64,000 nt of DNA from Trinickia diaoshuihuensis (GCF_003390925.1 NZ_QUBS01000085.1:1-64000); one strand, 5' to 3'. Shown: positions 1 through 10,586, counted from the first letter of the stretch. Notes: generated by a model not told the origin, from the sequence alone. Translations and numbers: made by a program.

Positions 1-576
1 AAGTCTGGCTCAATCCGGAGCGTATGCCCCGAGCCGAATTAAAGCAGTGCGCGTGAAGCGACGCGACAACTACGTTGACAAACACCGCACGGATGCCGGC
101 TTACAAGATTCTTCCGATCGGAAGCCATGTACTTCGCTGCGCTACGAAGCATGGCGTTATTCGAGCCACGATTCGAGTGCTGCCACCGAGCAATGGGGAA
201 TGCAGGGGTTCGGGGTCGGTCTACATCGCCGGGATCGCTGCGGGCGGAAAGAACCTCATTACCCGTCAAGACGCCAATCTAAACTTCAGTTGTCCATCCA
301 TAAGCAACTATTTTCTTTCCCGGCTCGACGTCAAACTGAACGCACGAAGCGCGACAGTGCGCCGTTGCATAAGTGATGCTCTAGCAGAAGACTCGCATGA
401 GCTAGGATGCACGGAGGAGTCGGTCGGACGGTGAAGTCAGGGGCGGATAGCGGGACACGGCTTCCCGGATAGGTCCGCCGGAATCGTAAGCAAGCTGCCG
501 ACGCGCCATTAGACGGGCGTAATTTCGCATGGCGGCCGGATTTGCCTCCATACACTGCCCCCATCAACGAAAGAAG
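1..576. other. unassigned left-edge region
   Basis: No gene could be supported here. Several overlapping open frames of 80-120 codons exist on both strands, but none has a recognisable domain, a good ribosome binding site or convincing composition. The stretch is less GC-rich than the biotin operon further right. It may be the decayed end of an accessory element cut by the window edge. Confidence 0.4.
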
Positions 577-938
577 ATGAACTGGACGCCTGCACCTCAA
601 GGCAAGAGCCATGTGCCAACGTGGCCCAAGACAGGCCTTACGTTGCTCTATCGCTCACTTTGCGGACTTTTGGTACTAGGCGCGCTTGTGCCCATTGCCG
701 CGCATGTATTTGGCATCTCGATCCAGTTCAATACAATTCGGATGGTTTCTTTCTTCTTGCTGGCGGCTTGCTCTCGGTAACGAACGCATGGCGCACTTGG
801 CTGTTGCGCCTACCTGTCACGACTCGATTTCCCCCACCGGTGCAATACGGCTACCCGGGATGGCGCAGCATTCTCCAATCTCAGTTCGTTGCCGGATTTT
901 TCCTGTTTATATTCGGTGCGCTGCTGTCCCTGCTTTGA
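577..938 (+). pseudogene. small membrane protein gene split by a -1 frameshift
   Basis: The first frame starts at ATG 577 (MNWTPAPQGK...) and encodes two hydrophobic stretches before stopping at 780. The -1 frame continues with no loss of protein character (...FFLLAGGLLSVTNAWRTW...) and ends at 938 with a third hydrophobic segment and FGALLSLL. The switch lies in a T/C-rich run around 745-757. Joined, the product would be about 120 residues with roughly three membrane segments. I infer a one-base deletion, a sequencing error or, less likely, programmed frameshifting. The family is not recognised; nearby orphan membrane genes suggest an accessory region. Confidence 0.5.
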
Positions 939-1217
939 GCCGCAAAAGTCGACGAGTCTAATGGCCGCTTTGTCCCAGGATCGCTGCCTCCTATGGGTCC
1001 AGATGCGCCGCCCCTGATGTCGCCGGCTCACCGGCGCGGCGTGACAGGATCGCATAGCGTAGTCCGGCCAGGCTATAACGTTCGACGTCGCTGGTTAAAA
1101 TCACCGACAATGCGCGTCGGACTTTCAGGAAACGCTTGCGACCGGCCAACCGCGCTGTGCGCTCCGTGACGATTGTGTCTGTGCTGAGTGGCGTGCCAAC
1201 GTACCAAAACTAACAAT

Positions 1218-2036
1218 ATGACCGAGCCTGAGCAAATGGAACAGTTCACGCTGAAAGAATGCTTCAACGGCGCCTGGAGAGATGCGGGGCGCTCGGTTCT
1301 CAACAGGCCTGGCCTGTTCGTTCTACTGATCGGGTACGCTCTATCAATGTGCATCCGGGTTCAAATGCAGCTTGACGAGGCTGCAGGCACATCCATCATG
1401 GGACACGCTCCGATCCGGTTGATGTGCTCGCTCGTTCAGGCTGCGACATGGATCGGCCTACCCGTGCAGGCTGCGCGATATGTACTGCTCGGTCCTTCCC
1501 AGGCAAGGGCAAGTCGATTTTTCGATCGTGGATTCTGGCGCTATTGGCGAGTATGTCTTGTGATTGGTCTGGCGGTTGGCGCAGTTGGGCTGGCTGGTGC
1601 ACTTAGCCTATATTTGGTCGCCCGTGGCCTTGGGCACCAACTCGATCGCACTTCCTTGCTGCTCGTGATTGTGGTCGCCGCCTTATTCGCGGCAGCCTTA
1701 CTTATCTACGTTAGTGCCCGGATGTGCCTGCTGCTTTGTCACGTAGCAATCGGAGGCAGTGCGCGTTGGAGGGCGGCGTGGCGCGATACCCGTGGTCAAT
1801 TCTGGCGTATTTGGGGCACTCAGTTCGTCGTGGCGCTACCGCTCTCAGTGGTCCCGATCGTCTGTTACATACTTGCGCCTCCTGTGCTGCGGACACTCGG
1901 TGGGAATTCGACCACCTGGTTCTTCGGAATCATTTCCGGAGTCAGCGTAGCCGTATGGTGTACGGTCAACGTATCCTCTTCCGCCTGGCTTTACCGCCGA
2001 TATGCAAATGAGATTCGAGAAACGACTACCCCTTAG
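1218..2036 (+). CDS. hypothetical integral membrane protein
   Basis: This 272-residue protein (start MTEPEQMEQFTLKECFNGAW) has about six hydrophobic segments after a cytoplasmic-looking N-terminus with GRSVLNRPGLFVLLIGYAL. An upstream in-frame ATG at 1188 and a downstream one at 1236 are alternatives; none has a strong ribosome binding site. I do not recognise the family. It sits between two other orphan membrane proteins in a less GC-rich segment, so it may belong to an accessory module, for example immunity proteins. That role is inference only. Confidence 0.65.
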   Translation: MTEPEQMEQFTLKECFNGAWRDAGRSVLNRPGLFVLLIGYALSMCIRVQMQLDEAAGTSIMGHAPIRLMCSLVQAATWIGLPVQAARYVLLGPSQARASRFFDRGFWRYWRVCLVIGLAVGAVGLAGALSLYLVARGLGHQLDRTSLLLVIVVAALFAAALLIYVSARMCLLLCHVAIGGSARWRAAWRDTRGQFWRIWGTQFVVALPLSVVPIVCYILAPPVLRTLGGNSTTWFFGIISGVSVAVWCTVNVSSSAWLYRRYANEIRETTTP

Positions 2037-2108
2037 CCAAAGAATGATTTCGATCATAAGTGAACCGCACACGCAATAAAAATGTAGTGTCGCCGGAGCT
2101 GAAGTGGT

Positions 2109-2699
2109 ATGAACAAAATTTTTCTTATATCAGCATTCGTGTTGTTACTTTTGATCTGCGGCCTTTACGACGCCAAGCGGAGTCGCACTCGCAAAGCAAC
2201 GCTCGATGCGATTGCAGCCGCTCCTTTGCCACATCTCCCGCTTTCCTTTACATGGAATTGGTGGGGAATCGTCCTACTCATGGCAGTTCCCTGTTTTGCC
2301 CTTGCATTTTCCATGCTCCTTGTTTTTTCCGTCGGTGCCGTGGTGTCAATTGCATTGCCAGGCTTATTTGCATTCATCGTATCAGCATATTACGTGTATG
2401 GATATTTGCGCTTTTCCTTGAAAGGCCCTTCCTTCATCCTTGATTCTGACGGCATTGAGTTCGCCGGACATCGGCTACGTTGGCGAGACGTGTCGGCAAT
2501 TGATTACTCGCCCTCCGGGCGAACGCCGACGATCCGAATCCGGAACACCGACCCTCGGGCAACCGGCTTCAGTATGTTTGATCAGTTCTGTGGAAAGACT
2601 TCAGTCTCAGCCTATCTTATTGCCGATCCGGATAGTCTTGTCGGCTGGTCAAGACGACTCAAGGAGGAAGATTCAAGGACGTCTCCCGCTCATCGTTAG
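2109..2699 (+). CDS. hypothetical membrane protein with PH-like C-terminal domain
   Basis: This 196-residue protein has an N-terminal membrane helix (residues about 4-20), two more hydrophobic segments (about 52-98), then a soluble domain of about 85 residues. That domain begins LKGPSFILDSDGIEF and continues LRWRDVSAIDY. The pattern of strands after the membrane anchor resembles the PH-like fold of STM3941-type membrane proteins. A GGAG-containing stretch precedes the ATG. Codon use is less GC-rich than in the biotin genes downstream. The function is unknown; a membrane-bound sensor or immunity protein are both possible. Confidence 0.65.
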   Translation: MNKIFLISAFVLLLLICGLYDAKRSRTRKATLDAIAAAPLPHLPLSFTWNWWGIVLLMAVPCFALAFSMLLVFSVGAVVSIALPGLFAFIVSAYYVYGYLRFSLKGPSFILDSDGIEFAGHRLRWRDVSAIDYSPSGRTPTIRIRNTDPRATGFSMFDQFCGKTSVSAYLIADPDSLVGWSRRLKEEDSRTSPAHR

Positions 2700-3158
2700 C
2701 GAGGCAACGGCCGCCCGGCCTTTCGCGACTGCCGGGGTCACCGCTGAGGGAACGATCGACAGCCCGGTTCGCACATACCCGTTCGGGTGACCCCACGACT
2801 TGCATGGGGCGATTTTCTTACTACCCGCGTCCCCTTTTTCCCTCCGACTTATATGCTCCAAACGCGCCCCTTCGGTGCGTCCCTGGACTCGCCCCACGCC
2901 ACGCCGAAAACGGTTCCACACACAAAATCTCAATTTTTTTGCACGTAGCACGTCACTCTGCCGTCGCTATCTGAAGCGATTTCGAGGGATCTCGTAAAAA
3001 CCGTCGCCAGATGCCCCGAACCGTCGCGAACAGCGCTTTCCCGAAGCGCGCGCGGCCAGGTGCAATCGCTCGCCGAACGCGCTAATCTCACGCCGTTTTT
3101 GTCCGCGCGGCACGCGTCGAACTCACGAATCGACTGACCTGTCCCGCGCGTTTTCCGC
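2700..3158. other. intergenic region before the biotin operon
   Basis: This stretch of about 460 bases has no supported gene. It marks the change from the less GC-rich edge to GC-rich core sequence. It must hold the promoter of bioA, but I could not find a convincing -35/-10 pair or a BirA-type operator. A small inverted repeat, TCGCT/AGCGA, lies at about 2963-2978. Confidence 0.5.
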
Positions 3159-4553
3159 ATGCGAGGAGCGCACTTGCGCTCGCTTCATGTCACGGAGTGC
3201 AGCTTGAACACAGAACCAGCCGAGCACGATTGGGTAGCTCGCAGCCTGAAGGCCGTTTGGCACCCCTGCACGCAGATGAAGCATCACGAACGTCTGCCGC
3301 TCATCCCCGTTGCCCGCGGCAAAGGCCCATGGCTTTACGATCGGGCGGACCATCGCTATCTCGATGCAATCAGCTCGTGGTGGGTCAACTTGTTCGGTCA
3401 CGCGAACGAGGACATCAACGCAGCCCTCAAGACCCAGCTCGATACGCTCGAGCACGCGATGCTCGCGGGCTGCACGCACGAAGCCGCAGTGGAACTGGCC
3501 GAGCGGTTGTCATCGCTCACCGAGGGCACGCTCGGCCATGCGTTCTTCGCATCGGACGGCGCATGCGCCGTCGAGATCGCGCTGAAGATGAGCTTCCACT
3601 ACTGGCGCAACCGTGGCCGCGCGGACAAACGCGAATTCGTCTGCGTGGCGAACGGCTACCACGGCGAAACGATCGGCGCGCTCGGCGTGACGGACGTCGC
3701 ATTGTTTAGGGATGCTTACGATCCGCTGATTCGCGGCGCGCATATCGTCGCCTCACCGGACGCACGCCTGGCCGAACCCGGCGAAAGCGCGCACGCGTTC
3801 GCGCAACGCGCATTGGAAAACGTGCGAGCCCTATTCGAAGCGCATGGTTCGCGCATCGCCGCATTGATCGTCGAGCCGCTCGTGCAATGCGCGGCCGGCA
3901 TGGCCATGCACGATAGCGCCTATATCAGCGGCCTGCGCGCACTATGCGATCAATACGAAGTGCATCTCATCGCCGATGAAATCGCCGTCGGCTGCGGCCG
4001 CACGGGTACTTTCTTCGCTTGCGAGCAGGCAGGGGTGTGGCCGGATTTTCTCTGTCTGTCGAAAGGCATCAGCGGTGGCTACTTGCCGCTTTCGCTCGTG
4101 CTCTCGCGCGACGAAATCTATGCGGCCTTCTATGACGACGACACGGCGCGCGGCTTTCTGCACTCGCACTCGTACACCGGCAATCCGCTGGCATGCCGGG
4201 CCGCGCTCGCCACGCTCGATCTGTTCGCACGCGACGACGTGCTTGCGCAAAACGAACGCAAGACGGCGCAACTCATGGACGCGCTTTCGCCCATACGCTC
4301 GCTCGAAGCAGTGCGGCACGTCCGGCGCACCGGCACGATCGTCGCCTTCGACGTCGCGATCGACGGCGACGAAGCGCGCACATTCTCGCGCCGCTTCTTC
4401 GAACAAGCGCTTTCGCGCGAGTTGCTGTTGCGTCCGATCGGCCGCACCGTCTATCTGATGCCGCCTTATATTTTGGATAACGAAACGATTGCACTGCTCG
4501 GCGCACGCACCTGCGAGACGCTTGAAGCCACGCTCGGCGTGGGGGTGCACTGA
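3159..4553 (+). CDS. bioA: adenosylmethionine-8-amino-7-oxononanoate aminotransferase
   Basis: BioA converts 7-keto-8-aminopelargonate to 7,8-diaminopelargonate using SAM as amino donor, in biotin synthesis. The 464-residue frame shows the class III aminotransferase pattern: WHPCTQM near the N-terminus, [10 protein letters not shown], the [16 protein letters not shown] segment, [14 protein letters not shown], and the pyridoxal-phosphate lysine in LSKGISGGY (K302). [12 protein letters not shown] follows. The ATG at 3159 gives a long N-terminus. A TTG at 3204 with GGAG upstream gives 449 residues, closer to the family length, and may be the true start. It is first of four genes in the order bioA-bioF-bioD-bioB, and its stop overlaps the bioF start. 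Confidence 0.97.
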   Translation: MRGAHLRSLHVTECSLNTEPAEHDWVARSLKAVWHPCTQMKHHERLPLIPVARGKGPWLYDRADHRYLDAISSWWVNLFGHANEDINAALKTQLDTLEHAMLAGCTHEAAVELAERLSSLTEGTLGHAFFASDGACAVEIALKMSFHYWRNRGRADKREFVCVANGYHGETIGALGVTDVALFRDAYDPLIRGAHIVASPDARLAEPGESAHAFAQRALENVRALFEAHGSRIAALIVEPLVQCAAGMAMHDSAYISGLRALCDQYEVHLIADEIAVGCGRTGTFFACEQAGVWPDFLCLSKGISGGYLPLSLVLSRDEIYAAFYDDDTARGFLHSHSYTGNPLACRAALATLDLFARDDVLAQNERKTAQLMDALSPIRSLEAVRHVRRTGTIVAFDVAIDGDEARTFSRRFFEQALSRELLLRPIGRTVYLMPPYILDNETIALLGARTCETLEATLGVGVH

Positions 4554-5734
4554 TGTTCCTGCTCGATACCCTGCGCGCCGGACTCGCCGATATCGACGCC
4601 CGCGGGCTCAAACGCCGGCGCCGCATCGCCGACACGCCGTGCGCCGCGCACATGACCGTGGACGGCCGGGAGATCGTCGGCTTCGCCAGCAACGACTACC
4701 TCGGCCTCGCCGCTCATCCGCGCCTCGCTCACGCCGTCGCGGAAGGCGCGCGGCGCTATGGCGCGGGCAGCGGCGGCTCGCATCTGCTCGGCGGCCATTC
4801 GCGCGCGCATGCCGTGCTCGAAGACGAACTCGCGGCCTTCGCGGGCGGTTTCGTCGATGCGCCGCGCGCGCTGACGTTTTCCACCGGCTACATGGCGAAC
4901 CTCGCCACGGTGACCGCGCTCGCCGGCCGCGGCACGACACTCTTCTCCGACGCGCTGAACCACGCCTCGCTCATCGACGGCGCGCGCCTCTCGCGCGCCG
5001 AGGTGCAGGTCTATCCGCATGCCGATACAGAGGCACTCGCGGCCATGCTCGAAGCCTCGGACGCCGCGGTGAAAGTCATCGTCACCGATACCGTATTCAG
5101 CATGGACGGCAGCATCGCACCGCTCGCGCGGCTGCTCGAATTGGCGGAGCGCCACGGCGCATGGCTCATCGTCGACGATGCGCACGGGTTCGGCGTGCTC
5201 GGGCCGGAGGGTCGCGGCGCGGTGGCGCAAGCGGCATTGCGCTCGCCCCACCTCGTCTATGTCTGCACGTTCGGCAAGGCCGCCGGCGTCGCGGGCGCCG
5301 CCGTGATCGCGCAGGAAACCGTCATCGAATGGCTGTTGCAGCGCGCCCGGCCATACATCTTCACCACGGCCGCGTCGCCGGCCGAGGCCCACGCGGTGTC
5401 GGCCAGCCTCGCGCTGATCGCCGGGGAAGAAGGGCACGCCCGCCGCCAGCATTTGCAAGCGCTGATCGAGCACACGCGCGAAACGTTGCGTCTCACGCGC
5501 TGGCGTCCGATCGATTCGCCTACGGCCGTGCAGCCGCTCGTTATCGGCGGCAACGAGCAAACGCTGGCGCTCGCCGCGCGGCTCGACGAACAAGGCTTGT
5601 GGGTGCCCGCCATTCGCCCGCCGACCGTACCGGTCGATACGTCGCGTTTGCGCATCTCGCTGTCGGCGGGCCATACGTTCGCCGATCTAGAGCGGCTGCG
5701 CGCGGCGCTGCTTCAGATGGGAGACGTTGTATGA
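4553..5734 (+). CDS. bioF: 8-amino-7-oxononanoate synthase
   Basis: BioF condenses pimeloyl-ACP/CoA with L-alanine to make 7-keto-8-aminopelargonate. The 393-residue protein has the alpha-oxoamine synthase features: [48 protein letters not shown], and the PLP-binding lysine K242 in [12 protein letters not shown]. The ATG shares a base with the bioA stop codon (TGATG), so translation is probably coupled. The following gene bioD also overlaps, which supports a single operon. Confidence 0.97.
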   Translation: MFLLDTLRAGLADIDARGLKRRRRIADTPCAAHMTVDGREIVGFASNDYLGLAAHPRLAHAVAEGARRYGAGSGGSHLLGGHSRAHAVLEDELAAFAGGFVDAPRALTFSTGYMANLATVTALAGRGTTLFSDALNHASLIDGARLSRAEVQVYPHADTEALAAMLEASDAAVKVIVTDTVFSMDGSIAPLARLLELAERHGAWLIVDDAHGFGVLGPEGRGAVAQAALRSPHLVYVCTFGKAAGVAGAAVIAQETVIEWLLQRARPYIFTTAASPAEAHAVSASLALIAGEEGHARRQHLQALIEHTRETLRLTRWRPIDSPTAVQPLVIGGNEQTLALAARLDEQGLWVPAIRPPTVPVDTSRLRISLSAGHTFADLERLRAALLQMGDVV

Positions 5735-6456
5735 GTTCACCGCTTTCGCTGTTCGTCACGGGCACCGATACCGAGATCGGTAAAACGCTCGTCTCGTGCG
5801 CGCTGCTGCGCGGCTTCGCCAACGCCGGCTTAGCGGCGGCGGCGATGAAGCCGGTCGCGGCGGGCGCCGAATTCAATGCCGAAGACGGTATGTGGCACAA
5901 CGAGGACGCCGACCAGCTCGACGCAGCGGCCGGCGTACTGCTCCCGCCCGAGGTGCGGACACCCTATTTGCTCCAAGCGCCCGCCGCGCCGCATATCGTG
6001 GCCGCGCAAGAAGGCCGGACGCTCGAGATCGCGCCGATCGTGCAGTGCCATCGCGAAGCGATGCAACGCGCGGACGTGGTCGTCGTCGAAGGCGTCGGCG
6101 GCTTTCGCGTGCCGCTCGACGGTACGCGCGACACGGCCGACCTCGCGGTCGCGCTGGGGCTGCCGGTCGTCCTCGTCGTCGGCGTGCGGCTGGGCTGCAT
6201 CAATCACGCGCTGCTGACGGCCGATGCGGTCGCCGCGCGCGGGCTGCGCCTGGCGGGTTGGGTCGCGAACATCGTCGATCCGGCCATGCGCTTCGCCGAC
6301 GAAAACGTGCAGACCATCCGCGAATGGCTCGCGCGCGAGCATGGCGCCCCGCTCCTCGGTACCGTGCCGCACCTTGCACCGCCCTCGGCCCAGGTCGCGG
6401 CGGAGCACTTGAATATCGATGCGCTGCTGCATGCGCTTCGCTCGAACACGCTGTGA
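5731..6456 (+). CDS. bioD: dethiobiotin synthetase
   Basis: BioD carboxylates diaminopelargonate with CO2 and ATP to form dethiobiotin. The 241-residue protein opens with a P-loop, [15 protein letters not shown] (residues about 8-22), followed by AAMKPVAAG and [13 protein letters not shown], the usual substrate-binding segments. Family length is normal. The start ATG overlaps the bioF stop as ATGA. A much longer frame runs through this gene from 4489, but its upstream part is only a shadow of bioF. Confidence 0.96.
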   Translation: MSSPLSLFVTGTDTEIGKTLVSCALLRGFANAGLAAAAMKPVAAGAEFNAEDGMWHNEDADQLDAAAGVLLPPEVRTPYLLQAPAAPHIVAAQEGRTLEIAPIVQCHREAMQRADVVVVEGVGGFRVPLDGTRDTADLAVALGLPVVLVVGVRLGCINHALLTADAVAARGLRLAGWVANIVDPAMRFADENVQTIREWLAREHGAPLLGTVPHLAPPSAQVAAEHLNIDALLHALRSNTL

Positions 6457-6513
6457 CCGGCCGTCCCGGCCAGCCCTTCCAAGACTCAATCGATGCCCAA
6501 CCGGACCAACGAT

Positions 6514-7581
6514 ATGACTGAAGCTCAAAACGCCGTGCAACCCCCTTCACGCGCAACCGACGCGAACGCGAGCAACGCCCAACGCTGGCGCGTCGCCGAC
6601 GTCGTCGCGCTCTACGAACTGCCGTTCAACGATTTGCTCTATCGCGCGCAGCAGGTGCACCGCGAGCATTTCAGCGCGAACGAAATCCAACTCTCGACGT
6701 TGCTTTCGATCAAGACGGGCGGCTGCGAGGAAGACTGCAAGTACTGCTCGCAGTCCTCGCATTACGACACCGGCTTGAAAGCCGAGAAACTGATGGATGT
6801 AGACGCGGTGCTCGACGCGGCCCGCCTCGCCAAGCAAAGCGGCGCCACGCGCTTTTGCATGGGCGCCGCCTGGCGCAGCCCGAAGGAACGCCACATCGAG
6901 CCGATCAAGGACATGATCCGCGGTGTGAAGGCGATGGGTCTCGAAACGTGCATGACGCTGGGCATGCTCGAGGACGATCAAGCCAAGGCGTTGCGCGAAG
7001 CCGGGCTCGATTACTACAACCATAACCTCGACACGTCGCCCGAGTTCTACGGGCAAATCATCTCGACGCGCAGTTACCAGGAACGCCTCGATACGCTCGA
7101 GCGCGTACGCGATGCGGGCATCAACGTGTGCTGCGGCGGCATCATCGGCATGGGCGAATCGCGCCGCGAGCGCGCGGGACTCATCGCGCAACTCGCGAAC
7201 ATGGATCCGTATCCGGAATCGGTACCGATCAACAATCTCGTCGCGATCGAAGGCACACCGCTCGGCGATGTGGAGCCCATCGATCCGTTCGAGTTCGTGC
7301 GCACGATCGCCGTGGCCCGCATCACGATGCCGCGCGCCGTGGTGCGCCTCTCCGCGGGACGCCAGCAGCTCGACGACGGCTTGCAGGCGCTTTGCTTCCT
7401 TGCCGGCGCCAACTCGATGTTCTACGGCGATCAATTGCTGACAACGGGGAACCCGCAAGCCGACGCCGATCGCAAGCTGCTCGAACGGTTGGGTATCCGC
7501 GCCGGAAGTCCGGAGCCGCGCGACGCGACTGAATCGAGAGAATCGACGGCGTCGTGCTCCGGGGGATGCGGCAGTCATTGA
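6514..7581 (+). CDS. bioB: biotin synthase
   Basis: BioB inserts sulfur into dethiobiotin by radical SAM chemistry. The radical SAM cluster motif is CEEDCKYC (C71, C75, C78 from this start), preceded by [33 protein letters not shown] and the [16 protein letters not shown] segment, all typical of BioB, follow. The product is 355 residues. An in-frame ATG at 6493 would add seven residues; the start MTEAQ was chosen because it resembles family N-termini. The C-terminus CSGGCGSH is cysteine-rich but outside the known clusters. It lies 57 bases after bioD and is the last gene of the operon. Confidence 0.96.
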   Translation: MTEAQNAVQPPSRATDANASNAQRWRVADVVALYELPFNDLLYRAQQVHREHFSANEIQLSTLLSIKTGGCEEDCKYCSQSSHYDTGLKAEKLMDVDAVLDAARLAKQSGATRFCMGAAWRSPKERHIEPIKDMIRGVKAMGLETCMTLGMLEDDQAKALREAGLDYYNHNLDTSPEFYGQIISTRSYQERLDTLERVRDAGINVCCGGIIGMGESRRERAGLIAQLANMDPYPESVPINNLVAIEGTPLGDVEPIDPFEFVRTIAVARITMPRAVVRLSAGRQQLDDGLQALCFLAGANSMFYGDQLLTTGNPQADADRKLLERLGIRAGSPEPRDATESRESTASCSGGCGSH

Positions 7582-7657
7582 GGCAATACGCGACTTGTCA
7601 TAGCGGGGCCGCCGAGTGCGGCCCTGAACCGTCCATCGCTTCGCTTCGATCGCGCGT

Positions 7658-8083
7658 CTACGCGCCTTCTGCGGCGAAGCGAATCACGCGGAGCCGGCTC
7701 GCCTCCTCGGCGTTGGTACGATCCGCGGCGAGGTGTTCGTGCGGCCGCCCGATGTCCGCCCGCGAAACGTACCGGCCGTCTTCGGCCCTAAGCGTCATCA
7801 GCGTCGGGTCCTTATCGTCGAACTGGTAGTCGAAGGCCGTCCATTCGTTCTTGCGCGCGGTAATCAAGCCATCCACATGCGGAGTGGCCGGATCGGGCGC
7901 AACGGCCCAGTACCGATCCGAATCCGGGTTGTACAAGATCACCTTGTCGGCAACCAAGCCCCACCCCGCCTGATGCTTGCAAGTCGCATCGGCTGTGTCC
8001 TTCTTGATCGTCATGTCGCCCCATCCGTTGTGGCAGACGAAGCGTCCGTTCTCGGTCATCAAATAAACCGTCTCGATAGTCAT
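7658..8083 (-). CDS. beta-trefoil (fascin-like) hypothetical protein
   Basis: This 141-residue protein starts MTIETVYLMTENGRFVCHNG. It shows repeated units of the type L-x-T-x-NGRFVC..., then ILYNPDSDRYWAVA, and finally MTLRAEDGRYVSRADIG. The repeated [NED]GRYV/F pattern is typical of fascin-like beta-trefoils, which in other proteins bind actin, sugars or membranes. No signal peptide is seen. The frame could extend 64 codons upstream, but that extension is arginine-rich and unlike a real N-terminus. It is convergent with bioB. The function is unknown; a carbohydrate-binding role is a guess. Confidence 0.75.
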   Translation of the reverse strand: MTIETVYLMTENGRFVCHNGWGDMTIKKDTADATCKHQAGWGLVADKVILYNPDSDRYWAVAPDPATPHVDGLITARKNEWTAFDYQFDDKDPTLMTLRAEDGRYVSRADIGRPHEHLAADRTNAEEASRLRVIRFAAEGA

Positions 8084-8456
8084 AAGCTGAATCTCTATTA
8101 AAGGTGAGCGACGCCGGGGGCCGTGCCTCGTCCAGCCGGGCCGGGCCCGTTTCTTGCGCTCGGGCCCGTGGCTTGCTTTATGCCATGTACGCATCGGTCT
8201 ATTCGCAGCTCCGCTCAATTTCGGACCATCGCGCGTTTTTCTCCCTCGCACATCAGCCTCGCCGGTGCGCCTCACAGGCGCCGCGATTCACAAATTCTTC
8301 TTATCGTTTAGTCACACTGTCCGGCGCATTGCCGCGCATCGCGCGTGGCTTCAGCGCGCTCATGCGAGCTCGTACGAAAGCGCGTCCGTCGATCGCGGTC
8401 AAACGCCCCGCAGCCCCTCGAACGAACCAGCCGCCAAGAACTAGGAGAGCAACCCG
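8084..8456. other. divergent intergenic region
   Basis: About 370 bases separate the minus-strand beta-trefoil gene from the plus-strand phospholipase C gene and should carry both promoters. I saw no confident promoter, operator or RNA here. The frames running through it are arginine-rich shadows. Confidence 0.5.
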
Positions 8457-10586
8457 ATGACTTCGAATAGCCGCCGCCGTTTTCTGCAATCGATGGCTCA
8501 GTCGGCCGGCGCCGCCGCCGCGATGACGCTCGTCCCCGACTCGATCCGCCGCGCGCTGGCCATTCCCGCCGCGTCGCGCACAGGTACGATCCGCGACGTC
8601 GAGCACATCGTCGTGTTCATGCAAGAAAACCGCTCGTTCGATCATTACTTCGGACACCTCGCCGGCGTGCGCGGCTACAACGATCGCTTCCCGATCCCGC
8701 TGCCGAACGGCGCGCCCGTTTGGCAGCAGCCGTCGAAGGAAAACCCCACGCAGCCGGTGCCGCCGTTCCATCTAAATACGCAAACGACGAGCGCCCAATG
8801 CGTCGGGGCGCTCGATCACTCCTGGTACGCCACGCAAGCCGCGATCGATGCGGGCCGCTACGATCAATGGCCGGCCAACAAGACCGACCTGACGATGGGC
8901 TACTACCTGCGCGGCGACATTCCGTTCCACTACGCGCTGGCCGATGCGTTCACCGTCTGCGACAACTACTTCTGCTCGATCCCTTGCGCGACGCACCCGA
9001 ACCGGTCGTATTTGATGACGGGCACGATCGACCCGACGGGCACCATGGGCGGGCCCCTGCTCGACAACAACGACTATGTGGACGGCGACCTGCCGCCCGC
9101 CTATCAACTGCTGTCGTGGACGACCTTTCCCGAGCGTCTGCAGGCGGCCGGCATTTCGTGGCAGGTCTATCAGCAAGGGCTGACCTGGAAGGATCCGCTC
9201 AACGGCAACTACGGCACGAACATCTTGATGAACTTCGCCCAGTACATCAATGCGCCGGAAGGCTCGCCGCTGCAACAGCGCGCGATGACGGTACGCTCGC
9301 TCGATCAGCTCAAGGCCGACGTGCTCGCGAACAATTTGCCGCAAGTCTCGTGGCTGCTGCCGCCGGCCGCATACTCCGAGCATCCGAAGTACACGCCCGC
9401 CTACGGCGCGGAGTACACCTCGCAGATCCTCGACGCGCTGACGGCGAACCCCGAGGTGTGGAGCAAGACCGTCCTGTTCATCATGTACGACGAGAACGAC
9501 GGCTATTTCGACCATATCGTGCCGCCGCAGCCGCCCACCTCGCGGGCGCAAGGGCTCTCGACCGTCACGACGGACGGCGAAATCCACAACGTCGTGAACC
9601 CGGGCCGCGGCGGGCACTTCACCGCCGACAACCTGCCCTACGGCCTGGGACCGCGCGTACCGATGACGATCGTCTCGCCGTGGACGAAAGGCGGCTTCGT
9701 CTGCTCGCAGGTGTTCGATCACACGTCGGTGATTCGCTTCATCGAGGCGCGCTTCGGTGTGCATGAATCGAACATCACGCCGTGGCGCCGAGCCGTGTGC
9801 GGCGATCTGACCTCGGCGTTCGATTTCCGCCGCCCCGACGCGTCGATGCCGCCGTTGCCCGATACGAGCAACTACAAGTCGATCGCCGACAACCAATGCT
9901 CGACGCTGCCGGCCCCCAGCGTGCCTGCCACGCCCGGCACGATCGACCCGCAAGAGCCCGGTGTGCGCCGCGCTCGCGCGCTGCCTTACGAGTTGCACGT
10001 CAACGGTCATTTGCATGTGGACGAAGGGAAGTTCGCGCTCGATTTCATCAACACCGGCGAGCAAGGCGCGCACTTTTACGTCTATGCGAAAAACCGTCAG
10101 GACGGTCCCTGGCGCTATACGGTCGAAGCGCATAAGTCGCTGCGCGAGACGTTCGATCTCAGCGTAACGAAGGGCGCATATGCGTTTATCGTTCATGGCC
10201 CCAACGGCTTCGTCCGCGAATTCGACGGCGCGCTCGGCGCGCAGGACGCTCGCCGTGAGCACGACGCGGTCGATATCGAAGTGAAGACCGGCTACGACGT
10301 GGCGAACGGGCACTTGTATTTGCGCTTCGTCAATCACGGCCGCGAGCACGCGCGCCTATCCGTCATCGACAACGCATACGGCGCGTCCGCGCGGCACATC
10401 GAGTTGCCCCCGCGCGGCGAACACGAAGCGTGCTGGAGCTTGGCCGAAAGCCATCATTGGTACGACCTCACGGTCAAGACCGGCGAGACGGGCGCGTTCG
10501 TGCGGCGCATCGCGGGCCATATCGAAACGGGACGCGCGAGCTTCACGGATCCGGCTGCGGTGGCACCGGTCACGGCGTTCGCGTAA
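8457..10586 (+). CDS. phospholipase C, phosphocholine-specific type, Tat-exported
   Basis: This 709-residue enzyme of the PlcN/PlcH-AcpA superfamily should cleave phosphatidylcholine or sphingomyelin outside the cytoplasm. The N-terminus has a twin-arginine signal (SNSRRRFLQSMA, then an alanine-rich stretch to AIPAAS). The catalytic domain begins with IVVFMQENRSFDHYFGHLAGVRGY (about residues 56-80), with the metal and active-site region continuing through ATHPNRSYLMTGT and MYDENDGYFDHIVPP. Two C-terminal repeats of the DUF756 type (about 500-590 and 600-690) are expected in this family and are visible. AGGAGAG precedes the ATG. Whether it is haemolytic cannot be told from sequence. Confidence 0.93.
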   Translation: MTSNSRRRFLQSMAQSAGAAAAMTLVPDSIRRALAIPAASRTGTIRDVEHIVVFMQENRSFDHYFGHLAGVRGYNDRFPIPLPNGAPVWQQPSKENPTQPVPPFHLNTQTTSAQCVGALDHSWYATQAAIDAGRYDQWPANKTDLTMGYYLRGDIPFHYALADAFTVCDNYFCSIPCATHPNRSYLMTGTIDPTGTMGGPLLDNNDYVDGDLPPAYQLLSWTTFPERLQAAGISWQVYQQGLTWKDPLNGNYGTNILMNFAQYINAPEGSPLQQRAMTVRSLDQLKADVLANNLPQVSWLLPPAAYSEHPKYTPAYGAEYTSQILDALTANPEVWSKTVLFIMYDENDGYFDHIVPPQPPTSRAQGLSTVTTDGEIHNVVNPGRGGHFTADNLPYGLGPRVPMTIVSPWTKGGFVCSQVFDHTSVIRFIEARFGVHESNITPWRRAVCGDLTSAFDFRRPDASMPPLPDTSNYKSIADNQCSTLPAPSVPATPGTIDPQEPGVRRARALPYELHVNGHLHVDEGKFALDFINTGEQGAHFYVYAKNRQDGPWRYTVEAHKSLRETFDLSVTKGAYAFIVHGPNGFVREFDGALGAQDARREHDAVDIEVKTGYDVANGHLYLRFVNHGREHARLSVIDNAYGASARHIELPPRGEHEACWSLAESHHWYDLTVKTGETGAFVRRIAGHIETGRASFTDPAAVAPVTAFA

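Noticed and set aside
3159-3203. A separate leader peptide before bioA
   Set aside because: It is in frame with bioA and is better explained as an alternative N-terminus with a possible TTG start at 3204.
4489-6456. A 655-codon plus-strand frame spanning bioF and bioD
   Set aside because: Its first two thirds are an arginine-rich shadow of bioF; only the part from 5731 is real (bioD).
8772-10349. A 525-codon minus-strand frame
   Set aside because: It is the antisense shadow of the phospholipase C gene.
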